Below are positions 54,110-62,669 of a DNA stretch of 64,000 nt, piece after piece. Position numbers and translations under genes: made by a program. Each line of letters starts with the position of its first letter. Positions within the stretch are counted from its first letter, which is position 1. The stretch covers positions 1 through 64,000 of the forward strand of contig NZ_DAMACX010000016.1 of NCBI RefSeq assembly GCF_031998825.1, given 5' to 3'. The notes under the pieces were generated by a model, which saw only the letters and a list, made by a program, of their open reading frames with translations, did not search any database and had not been told where the DNA came from. The DNA comes from Pseudescherichia sp031998825. Lineage in GTDB: Bacteria > Pseudomonadota > Gammaproteobacteria > Enterobacterales > Enterobacteriaceae.

Positions 54110-55717
54110 ATGACAACTTATTTATTAAACAACATCAGTCGTTATAAGAGGAATAATTTGCGGCGCAGATTATTCCTTATGATACTCACGCTGTTATTTT
54201 CTTTTTCCATTCACGCACAGTCACTTTATATTGATTGCTCCGCTACCGTTGACGGTGATGGAACCGCCAGTAATCCTATTAACTCTATCGGTACGCTTAA
54301 CAATCATGAAGTGCGACCGGGGGACAGCATTCTGTTTCGCCGTGGTACCACCTGTAATGGCGAAGTAGTTGCCACAACATCTGGCTCAGAGAGTGCCCCT
54401 GTTATCTATGATGCCTGGGGTGAAGGAACGGCGTTACCCCGCATAGAAGCAAACGGCAACGAAGCGGCTTTCCACATGACCGATGTCAGTTGGGTAACGG
54501 TACAGAATCTGGAGCTTTCGGCCAGCGGTGATGGAAAATCCCCTCGCCGGGGATTATGGGTTAGCGCCACCAACAGTGGAGAACATCAGGGGATCCGCCT
54601 TCAGCACCTGAATATTCATGATGTCCGTGGAGAAATGCCAGCCACAAAAAATCCTTCGGACAGCAGCATCGGCAAATATGCCCATGCCTCCGGCGGCATT
54701 GTGGTGGAGGCGCTCGGCAACACGATCCCCACCTGGTTTAGCGGGCTGAATATCAACGATAATATTATTCACGCCGTCGATCGCGAGGGTATCTATACCT
54801 GGTCCAACTGGTGCCAACGCCCGGAACTGGTCGAGTTCTGGTACAGCTTATGTACGGCGAAGTGGCAGCCATTCAACAATACCCATATCAGCCATAATAT
54901 GCTTTCTGACATTGGTGGCGATGGCATCGCGCCCATGACCAGTACGGACAGTACGGTGGAATACAACGTACTGAACGGTTTTAATATGCGCTCCGGCTCG
55001 CCAAATGCAGGAATGTGGTCGGCCAACAGCGACAATATCGTTTACCAGTACAACTTCGCTTCAGGAGGCCATACCACTCAGGACGGTATGTCTTATGATG
55101 TCGATCACTCAACAAATGGCATTGTCTATCAGTACAATATTTCCTCGGGCAATGAAGGCGGCTTTTTCCTGCTTTGCCCCTATGGCTATGATGTCCCCGG
55201 CAAATCGCGCAATTTCCTGATCCGCTATAACCTGTCCGTAGCGGACAGGACCCGCACCTTCCAGGTATGCAGCGGCGGCGTGATTAACGGACAAATCTAT
55301 AACAACACAATTCTGCTGCCGCCAGACTCAACCAGCGCTCATCTCATTCTGACAGAAGGGGCAACCAACGATGGTGCAGTTGAGCTTAAGCTGACTAACA
55401 ACATCCTGATGGGCGATGGCTCCGGCGTTACTCCAGTCTGGGACTACAACGACTCCGCTATTACTGGCGACCACAATCTCTACAACAATGTTCCGGTAAT
55501 GCCCTCTGACAGTTATGCGTTAATCGGCGATCCGCGACTGGCTAACCCAGGTCCAGAAAATGTGCTCTGGCGGGACTATTTACCGCAATCCGCTTCACCG
55601 GCCATTAATGCGGGGGTCGCTGTTACTGGCGCACCTGCACACGATGCGTTAAATCAGGCTATCGGAACACCACCGACTATCGGCGCACTGGAGCCGGAAA
55701 GTAGCTCCCGGCGATAA
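54110..55717 (+). CDS. secreted right-handed beta-helix polysaccharide-active protein
   Basis: 535 residues from the ATG at 54110 (MTTYLLNNISRYKRNN). A signal peptide with a basic N-region, hydrophobic core LFLMILTLLFSFSI and cleavage after HAQ sends it to the periplasm or beyond. The mature part starts SLYIDCSATVDGDGTASNP and RPGDSILFRRGTTCNGE, a pattern of parallel beta-helix polysaccharide lyases and hydrolases. Rungs (NNTHISHNMLSDIGGDGIAP, NIVYQYNFASGGHTTQDGMS) extend to the end. It is divergent from the sulfatase operon, so it probably cuts a sulfated glycan whose pieces that operon consumes. Catalytic residues not identified. Confidence 0.82.
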   Translation: MTTYLLNNISRYKRNNLRRRLFLMILTLLFSFSIHAQSLYIDCSATVDGDGTASNPINSIGTLNNHEVRPGDSILFRRGTTCNGEVVATTSGSESAPVIYDAWGEGTALPRIEANGNEAAFHMTDVSWVTVQNLELSASGDGKSPRRGLWVSATNSGEHQGIRLQHLNIHDVRGEMPATKNPSDSSIGKYAHASGGIVVEALGNTIPTWFSGLNINDNIIHAVDREGIYTWSNWCQRPELVEFWYSLCTAKWQPFNNTHISHNMLSDIGGDGIAPMTSTDSTVEYNVLNGFNMRSGSPNAGMWSANSDNIVYQYNFASGGHTTQDGMSYDVDHSTNGIVYQYNISSGNEGGFFLLCPYGYDVPGKSRNFLIRYNLSVADRTRTFQVCSGGVINGQIYNNTILLPPDSTSAHLILTEGATNDGAVELKLTNNILMGDGSGVTPVWDYNDSAITGDHNLYNNVPVMPSDSYALIGDPRLANPGPENVLWRDYLPQSASPAINAGVAVTGAPAHDALNQAIGTPPTIGALEPESSSRR

Positions 55718-55839
55718 CCACAGCAGTATAGCTTTCCAGGCAGTATTGAATTTCTTACTGCGCTAAATGCTTCCTCCGCGTACACCATTTTGTATTCATC
55801 GTGTCGCGGAGGAAGCATCTTCAGGCGTAAATTCATCTG

Positions 55840-56358
55840 ACACGCAGCGTGATTGAGGCGCTGCGCGACTATCCTGATGCCGCGGTACTTATCCAACGTC
55901 TCTCTGGTGAACTCGCACTCTCCCGTGTGATGGAACAGGCGCTGGTGATCTGTATTCCGCTGATAACGCTCTGCTCGGCATGGGACGTGAAGGTGGTGAT
56001 GACGCTGACGTTTGTGCAATTCGCGCTATTATTCCTGACTTCCTGTTGGGAACTGGCGCGGTGGCTCGATAGCTGATTGTTGGATGTGCTCTATAACAGC
56101 GTTACCCACAGTAGCTGGGATCTCGCCGAGATTCAGAATACGCAGGATGACGTGATTATCAATCTGGTGATGGGGTCGATGTTTCTGGTGCTACCGACGT
56201 TCTGGATGGGTGCGATGACGTGGGCTGAAGTGAGAGCTGGCGTGGCGGTGAAAGGGGCGCTGGCGGGCGGGGTTAAGGTGGCGCTGAGCTATATTGAAAC
56301 AATGCAGAGATGCTCAGAAGTTGCGTGGAGAGAGATTGATAAAACAGGGAGTGAGTGA
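55840..56358 (+). pseudogene. TraG-N-type conjugative-element protein remnant with internal stop
   Basis: One frame reads through a TGA at 56074-56076. The first half (EALRDYPDAAVLIQRLSGE... CSAWDVKVVMTLTFVQFALLFLTSCWELARWLD) and the second (DVIINLVMGSMFLVLPTFWMGAMTWAEVRAG) together match the C-terminal part of the TraG N-domain mating-pair protein of integrative conjugative elements. The N-terminal ~300 residues are missing. This is the scar of an element once inserted beside the beta-helix gene. Confidence 0.75.
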
Positions 56359-56490
56359 AAAGATCTGGCCCAAAGCTTTATAAACAAAAAGTCGGAGATG
56401 CGGCCATTTTGTAGTTGCCGTCAACGCTCAGCTTCATTGTACAAGCCACTGATTGTGGTACTTTTTCAGATTATAACAAGCGTTTTTGGC

Positions 56491-56506
56491 GAAGGCCGGA
56501 CTCGAA
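56491..56506 (-). other. fragment resembling the 3' end of tRNA leuX (possible att scar)
   Basis: On the minus strand TTCGAGTCCGGCCTTC matches, over 16 bases, the T-arm/acceptor end of E. coli leuX as I remember it, followed by GCCA instead of GGCACCA. tRNA 3' ends are the usual integration targets of islands, and leuX hosts dnd and other islands in enterobacteria. Here it marks the left edge of the mcrBC-dnd block. Short match, so tentative. Confidence 0.4.
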
Positions 56507-56572
56507 TGCTTCATTCAACCAACTGATTTCAAAGTTATTTATTTTTAACACTTAGATCTTATACCCGCACTT

Positions 56573-56622
56573 GTACCCACAAACAAAAATCCGTACAAAA
56601 ATCAGACAATGCAAGTGGGTAC
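56573..56622. repeat. inverted repeat GTACCCAC ... GTGGGTAC
   Basis: GTACCCAC (56573-56580) and GTGGGTAC (56615-56622) are perfect inverted copies 34 bases apart, with partly matching flanks (GCACTT / GCAA). They may be arm-type sites of a lost tyrosine integrase. The rest of 56359-56680 has no gene. Confidence 0.4.
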
Positions 56623-56680
56623 AGAGCCATATCAGTACAACACCGTTATGGCTAACCGTATGAAAGAGAATGACACGGTT

Positions 56681-57997
56681 TTAAATCAATATTTTCCCAT
56701 CAGGGAAACGCACGCCAGAACTTTGCAAACTGTCACCAATGAAAAATGGCACAACCCATAAACGCAGCGGGTTTTCCTTTTGATGGCTAAATTCATATGG
56801 ATGAGCTAACGGCTGACTAAAATCCTCATGGGAAGGGTAAATCAGAAGCATATCCCCTATCCCCTCCTGATAGTTCATACCGTAGGCTAGCATCTGGTAG
56901 AGGTCAGTCTGCGACTGTTCAAGTGTCGCCTTTCCGCCCTCTACCATTTTCCATTTAACATCACAAATCTTCGGCTGATCCCAATTATCATCACGAGGTC
57001 GTAGACGGATATCGGGTCTAAGCTTAAATAACCCTTTGCCATTGAGACGAACCAAAGTATGTGAATCCACCTGTGCCTCTACATGCCAGTTATCGTTATA
57101 ACGATGACGCATCCATGCAGTCACAAAAGATTCGAACACAGCTTCCATTGGAAAGAGCAGTGAAATGGCGTTGGCGTCTCCCTGCATGCAATGGGGAGAC
57201 TGTCCCATCAAAATCAGCCGCGCCCACGCTAAGGCAAGTTCATAGTGACGCATATGTCGGTCGAGACGTACCTGGTCGAAGGCGATGCGAACATCTCCGA
57301 CAGGTGCAATATCGTCAAAGTGTACCTGCAAAGAGTTAACTTGTATTAGTAGCTGCGGATTGCTGATCTGACGGCGGATCTTATCGATGGCTGTTTTCAG
57401 TATCCGGTTTTCCGGACGTTCGGCGCTGTAATCGTCAAACTCCACCTGAAAACGATCCCGACGCACATAGTTTTTGCTTAATTGAGAGGAGACCCTTAAT
57501 TTCCCTTTCATCCACGGCAGATTGTCCTGCTGACGTATGTAATCACGCTTTAGACCCTGGCGCACAATCTGCTGTACGCTATCGATAAACTGCTGAATAA
57601 ATACATCCATCAGCGGCATCTTCGAGGTTCTGACTCGGGATGCTGAAGTGGCAATATGGCGAAAAAATTTTAGTGTGCGTAGCATCATCAAAAGCTGCTG
57701 ACGTGCAATATCAATGTTGTCTTCACGCCGCCCCGTTTTTGGCAATACTTCAATAAACGCATTACCCGGAAGAGAAATAACACCAGCATAATTTTTTACT
57801 TGAAGCGTTTTTACACTACCCCGACTGCGCAGGGTTAGCAGACGATGAGTGTTATCCGCGTCATCTTTCAGACACCGTTGCTCAAGCCACTCAAACAGCC
57901 TGGAGGGCAGAACGACCGCATTATTTATGCGGCCCCTATCTTTCTCATCAACCAGAAGCCCGTATTCGAAGACGGTAAAGTTTCGACGAGACGTCAT
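56681..57997 (-). CDS. mcrC: McrC, nuclease subunit of an McrBC-type restriction system
   Basis: 438 residues, longer than E. coli McrC (348). The PD-(D/E)xK nuclease core is readable: KLRPDIRLRP then QPKICDVKWK, near residues 325-350. The N-terminal DUF2357-like part mediates assembly on McrB. It cuts DNA carrying modified cytosine (or other modified DNA) when driven by McrB GTP hydrolysis. Its ATG overlaps the mcrB stop by four bases. Intact by itself, but mcrB upstream is frameshifted. Confidence 0.85.
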   Translation of the reverse strand: MTSRRNFTVFEYGLLVDEKDRGRINNAVVLPSRLFEWLEQRCLKDDADNTHRLLTLRSRGSVKTLQVKNYAGVISLPGNAFIEVLPKTGRREDNIDIARQQLLMMLRTLKFFRHIATSASRVRTSKMPLMDVFIQQFIDSVQQIVRQGLKRDYIRQQDNLPWMKGKLRVSSQLSKNYVRRDRFQVEFDDYSAERPENRILKTAIDKIRRQISNPQLLIQVNSLQVHFDDIAPVGDVRIAFDQVRLDRHMRHYELALAWARLILMGQSPHCMQGDANAISLLFPMEAVFESFVTAWMRHRYNDNWHVEAQVDSHTLVRLNGKGLFKLRPDIRLRPRDDNWDQPKICDVKWKMVEGGKATLEQSQTDLYQMLAYGMNYQEGIGDMLLIYPSHEDFSQPLAHPYEFSHQKENPLRLWVVPFFIGDSLQSSGVRFPDGKILI

Positions 57998-60059
57998 TCC
58001 CTGCTCCCAGGATTACTATTTTTTGGTGCATAAATTTGTTGCCAGGCGAGCGGATTATCCCAGACATCGTCGCTCTCAGAGGCCAAATGGAAACTGGCAC
58101 CGATATCATGCAGATCTTCAGTTCCGCTATTGCCAAAAAGATCCGCAAACTGTTTCTGGTCTTTCACCTCACACACGAATTGTAGGTGCGGGTTTTCGCT
58201 TTTTTGATTGTCGCCCAGCACCATACGGATTTTTTGCCAGTCGTTGTAGAAGTACTCCTCCAGCAGTGGCAGCACCTTGTTTCGCATAATCCGCTTGAGC
58301 CTTTCAAATGCCAGCTCTTCGTCCTCTTTTACCTGAACAACTGGGATGAAAAAGGCATGGCCTAATGTATGTTCTCTATCGTACAGTACCTGAATGCGGT
58401 CATTCAAAGTCTGCAGAAGGCGTGGCAAATCAATCCCTTTGATAACCGTATCTTTCAGGACATTGATATCCGGCAGCATAGCTTCAAACTCAAATCTGCG
58501 GCGCAAGGCGGTATCCAATGCCGTGAGCGAACGATCGGCGGTATTCATGGTGCCAATTAAATAGAGATTACTCGGCACGCTGAATGGGGTGGAAGAATAA
58601 GGAAGCATTACGCTAAGAGCCTCCGTTTCTCCGGCTCGTTTAGAGGTTTCTATCAGGGTGATCAGTTCGCCGAAGATTTTGGAGATATTTCCACGGTTGA
58701 TTTCGTCAATAATTAAAACGTAGTTTTGCCGTTTTTCAGGTACAGAATCTTGTGGGTTGGAAGGTAAACCTTCGTGTTTAATCAGGTAATTAAGGATACT
58801 ACGTACATATGACGGATTATGTACCTTTGCCTGAGGGTTTTGGTAAACCAGACTGATATTCTTGAGGTAAGCATTGTAACCCTGGCCTAAATCCTCTTTT
58901 TTCGATTGCGACGGGAAGATACCAAAGGTGGTCTGGCTCTTGTAAGCCAGTTGGAAGGCTTTGCCCTGCAGCGTTTCAAGGGTAATGCTTCCACTTTCAG
59001 ATAAACGTTCTTGTAGACGGGCAAGTGCCTCGTCAAGCTTCTGCTGAACACCTGCGTGACCAAAAGCAGCATCTTCACAAATTTGCTTAAATATGCCCGC
59101 TTTGATTTCGTAGCGCACATTGCCGTCGTCGGTAGTCTCTGCTCTTAGCCCTTCGATGAACTCTTCATAGCCAAAACTCTGATGGAAGGTGATAAAGCGC
59201 ACCCGCTTTTCAGCAATCAGGCGGTCATAAATCTTTTTCAGCTCACGGCGTTTTTCGTGCTCCTCTTTACCTTCCTGAAGCGAGTAGGCTGCCGGTTCGC
59301 AAGCGCGTACGGCCAGATCGATTGTGCGGTAAGTTTTACCAGTGCCTGGCGGACCATAGAGGATAGTATTTTTGGCAGTTGCGGGGTGGTAACTTCCTCG
59401 TCTTGATCGTCTTCCGGCAAAGTAGTCTCGTTACCAATTAATCCAATATCGTTCTTCTTCTGAATAACCTGCGTATAGAGATGCCAGAGCGACATATTCA
59501 GCTCGATAGGATCGACATCATCACCCAGTGCGCGGTGCAATGCTTTCTTAAGATCAAGATTGCGCGCGAACCACTCCTGATCCTTTGAAAGGCCAAGTTG
59601 AAAATGGTTATTGCAGTAGTTATAACTGCTAAAAAAATTGCTGATATTTACGACGTTCGTAATTTTAGACGGATAGAGAGCGGCAAAGGCGCGATGGCAG
59701 AGAGCCCAGTACACCTTGTTCAATATTCCATCCGTTTTAAGTTTAATAAGGCGCTTAATCACCCGGTCGTAATTCTCCTGCGTACACTCTTCTGCCATCA
59801 GGCGAGTGAGAGCGAGCAGCTGTTTTTGCGCCGTTTCGAATTCAAACTGGGACATTCCACCCTGTCTGAGGCTGGAGATGCCATTGCTGCGCTCGTACCA
59901 AATCTGTCGAATTGTATCCGTAGAGAAGTTGGGTTTTTCGGCTTGGATCTGTTCTACGAGCTGACGATAGTGCTTGCCCCAGTTTGGGTTGTATTGATTG
60001 TTTTTTGCGATATGAGAACGAAAGAAAGGGGCTAATGTAGAGGAATCCTGAACCATCAC
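57994..60059 (-). pseudogene. mcrB: McrB, GTPase subunit of McrBC system, frameshifted in an A5 run
   Basis: The N-terminal recognition half reads from the ATG at 60059 to about QLPK near 59375 in one frame. The AAA+ half continues in the next frame with Walker A LYGPPGTGKTYRT (around 59335-59357), Walker B VLIIDEINRGN and the McrB signature GTMNTADRSLTALD, ending at 57994. The frames meet at five A (T run 59369-59373 on the plus strand); a sixth A would give QLPKNTILYGPPGTGKT, so one A seems lost. The apparent start at 59202 is only an internal GTG. The full protein would be about 688 residues. Broken unless slippage restores the frame. Confidence 0.85.
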
Positions 60060-60360
60060 ATACTCCGTTTAAAGGGCAATCAAAGCAAGATAACCGTATC
60101 TTATCGGATTAGTCTGAACTTCGTTACTGCCTGTTTAGGGGAGGCAGCGAGGAATTCAGTTAAATGTAATTCAAAATATATTCAGTAAGTTATACCTCAC
60201 CAATGCAAGTCGATAGAAGTTTGTACAGGAGGGCCGCAACGCGTCATCTCCACAACATAAAACACTTGGCTAAGCATTTAATGCTCGTGCGGGCTGGTTT
60301 GCCTTCACACGTGCATAGTCTGCTACGTTACTTCTGATCTTTAAGAAATAAAAAGTGAGC
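60060..60360. other. intergenic region upstream of mcrB
   Basis: About 300 bases with the mcrB promoter region. I see no ORF, repeat or named site. Confidence 0.4.
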
Positions 60361-60992
60361 TTATAGCTTTCTTAACTTACTCTTTAGTGCGTCAGGCAAA
60401 ATTGGCGGATCCTGTCGGTGCAGCATTGCATGGCAGTTGGGGCAGATAGGGATGAGATCGGTTTTAAGGTCAACCTGGTAGTTCTCTTTTATCTCTGACA
60501 AAGAAATAAGGTGATGCACATGAATGAAGCCCTTCGCGATTTCACCGTACACCTTTGTCATGTCGAGACCGCATACTTTGCACTGATAACCATGCCACTC
60601 TATTGCTGCTTATCGAGCCTTGCGGTCACGTTCTTAGCGGTTAACGGTTACCTGCACGACGGCTCCTTCGATGTAGGTGGCTTCCTGTTGGATCTCGTCC
60701 GGGAAAAGGTTTGGTTCGAGGGGTTCGTTTTTATGGACGATCTGAAAGCCTTGCTCGGTGAGCAGCCTAACGTACTTTGATTTTATCCCACCGGTGAAGT
60801 CGGATGGCGTGAAATTGAGGCCGGTGAGTGCAGAGGCAGCGATGCCGACTATGGCTTTCGGGGAGGTGCATGTTTCATCAAGCAAGGCGGCCTGCGCTTT
60901 ACTGAGATAAAACGCCTGTGCATCCTCAGTGTACTCTTTTAATCCTATGCGTTTAAAGAAATCTTCGGTTTGATACTTTTAGAGGCTTCCAT
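60361..60992 (-). pseudogene. HNH endonuclease, decayed (two in-frame stops, N-terminal frameshift)
   Basis: The C-terminal HNH domain is plain: HVHHLISLSEI, DLIPICPNCHAMLHR, with the zinc pair CKVCG upstream. The same frame runs upstream through TAA at 60610-60612 and TAA at 60634-60636 into LFPDEIQQEATYIEGAVVQVTVNR and further to KYQTEDFFKRIGL near 60975. A natural start MEASK at 60992 is one base out of frame (an A missing in AAAAG). The undamaged protein would be about 210 residues. It resembles McrA-like HNH proteins often found beside McrBC. Confidence 0.8.
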
Positions 60993-61259
60993 GCCCCTTC
61001 CCTAAGGCCTCGATGATATTAATGACCGCCTGGTTGTTGGTGAATGTCGCCACCATTACCGTCGGGTCACTTTTATCCAGCGCGGCCCCGCCTCTGGGCA
61101 GCGATGATGGGAAGCATCAGCGTGGTTTTACCCGTGCCAAGAGGCCCGTTAACGGCCAGAATGTTGCCATCCCTGCTACCGATAAAATGGCTTAATGCAT
61201 CCCGTTTGGCCTCCGCCAGCGGGAACCGATCCCCGGAGCGGCCCAGCCTCTCACTGAAT
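60979..61259 (-). pseudogene. remnant of P-loop ATPase/helicase
   Basis: One frame gives SERLGRSGDRFPLAEAKRDA and a Walker A NGPLGTGKTTLM (61115-61151), stopping at 61073. A second frame carries on with ALDKSDPTVMVATFTNNQAV, a typical superfamily-1 helicase motif Ia region. So it is an internal piece of an AAA/helicase gene, broken by a frameshift and cut at both ends. It joins the HNH remnant. Confidence 0.65.
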
Positions 61260-61583
61260 GTCCATCACCTGTCCTATGTTTGCATGCAAGCTGTTGATTT
61301 AAGCGTGATAAAACAGAAAATGGATAAACATTCTCCACTTTGGGGAGGTATGCGCAATGGGTGAGGGAGGTTTTAACGGCTGGAGTCTTTCGCGCATGAT
61401 TATGTAATGGATAGGACGAAAGAAGAGTTGTAAGTCATGAAAATTTGAATTTATGATCATTGTACGAACAGTAATCTGGGAAGCAGTACGCAAAATATCT
61501 CGTCGGAACACTGTAAATTTCATCAGGAATTACGTAAAATATTACGTAATCGAATTAACCTGAAATTTTATACGGATTACAGT
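61260..61583. other. upstream region of dndB
   Basis: About 320 bases, AT-rich toward the dndB start, with the palindromic operator at 61531-61548. No ORF of coding quality. Confidence 0.5.
61531..61548. promoter_or_regulatory. DndB operator TACG-N10-CGTA
   Basis: TACGTAAAATATTACGTA has the exact TACG-N10-CGTA form reported for the DndB binding site in Salmonella. It is built from two TTACGTAA boxes (61530-61537 and 61542-61549) and lies 35 bases before the dndB ATG. This implies that DndB represses its own operon. Confidence 0.75.
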
Positions 61584-62669
61584 ATGGCTAGTGTTGATGC
61601 AGATTATTGCTACTCGTTTCCGGCTATACGTGGCATTCAGGCAGGTCGTCCCTTCTATATTGCCACGTGTCCGATGCGTATCATTCCCAAAATATTCAGC
61701 TTTGATGAAAATGACGTACCGCCTGAGCTACGCGCGCAACGTACCTTAAATAAATCACGTATTCCTGAAATGGTCCGTTATCTTCTGGAAAACCCTAAAG
61801 ATTATGTGTTTTCAGCTCTGACGGCTTCTATTGCTGTAGACGTCCAGTTTGATGAGTTTCCGGGTTCCAACAACCTAGGAACATTGTGCGTTCCCATGGA
61901 TGCGCAAATTTTGATCAATGATGGTCAGCATCGTCGTAAAGCGATTGAGGACGCTCTGGATGCTCGCCCGGAGCTGGGGCAAGATAACATTCCAGTACTA
62001 TTTTTTGTCGATGAAGGATTAAAACGCAGCCAGCAGATGTTTGCCGATCTGAATAAATATGCCATTCGTCCCAGCCCGTCGCTGGCATCGCTGTATGATC
62101 ATCGTGACGCCAGTTCAAATCTGGCGCGTTATCTGGCGATGTCCGTAGAGCCATTCGTCGGGATGACTGAGCTGGAAAAATCCGGCATTAGTCAGCGCTC
62201 CAATAAATTATTTACGTTAAGCAGCATCAAACAAGCCACCCGTGCGCTGTTGGGCAAAGATCCCAAAGAAGACAATTTTGAAGAATGCACTAAAGTAGCT
62301 ATCCGCTACTGGCAGGCTATTTTTCACGTAATGCCTGATTGGCAGTTAGCGGCGAAAAAAGAGGTCTCTCCTGTTCAGCTACGACAAGACTACGTCCACG
62401 CTCACGGTATAGGTTTACAGGCGCTTGGACAACTGGGGAATGCCCTGCTGTCAGACTACCCGGAGCAATGGCCGGAAAAAATTGCTGCACTCAAAACTTT
62501 TAACTGGCGCAGAAATAACCCAGATCTGATTAAACGTGCAATGCAGCATGGTAAGCTAAGTAAAACCAGTACTGCGATCCAGCTCACCTGTAATGCGCTA
62601 AAAACCGCACTCTCAATTCCGCTCACTCCTGAAGAACAGGAGCTTGAAGATCAAATGGTTGCCTTATGA
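61584..62669 (+). CDS. dndB: DndB, regulator of DNA phosphorothioation
   Basis: 361 residues. The family motif DGQHRRKAIEDAL is at residues 113-125 (DGQHR superfamily), preceded by RIPEMVRYLLENPKDYVFSALTASI. DndB is a transcriptional regulator of the dnd operon that also modulates modification frequency. The stop overlaps the dndC ATG (ATGA). dndA is absent; a cellular IscS usually supplies sulfur. Confidence 0.93.
   Translation: MASVDADYCYSFPAIRGIQAGRPFYIATCPMRIIPKIFSFDENDVPPELRAQRTLNKSRIPEMVRYLLENPKDYVFSALTASIAVDVQFDEFPGSNNLGTLCVPMDAQILINDGQHRRKAIEDALDARPELGQDNIPVLFFVDEGLKRSQQMFADLNKYAIRPSPSLASLYDHRDASSNLARYLAMSVEPFVGMTELEKSGISQRSNKLFTLSSIKQATRALLGKDPKEDNFEECTKVAIRYWQAIFHVMPDWQLAAKKEVSPVQLRQDYVHAHGIGLQALGQLGNALLSDYPEQWPEKIAALKTFNWRRNNPDLIKRAMQHGKLSKTSTAIQLTCNALKTALSIPLTPEEQELEDQMVAL

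Noticed and set aside
57994..59202. Separate 402-residue McrB-like protein starting at 59202
   Set aside because: Its start is an internal GTG; Walker A lies upstream in the same frame, so it is the C-terminal part of a frameshifted mcrB, not an own gene.
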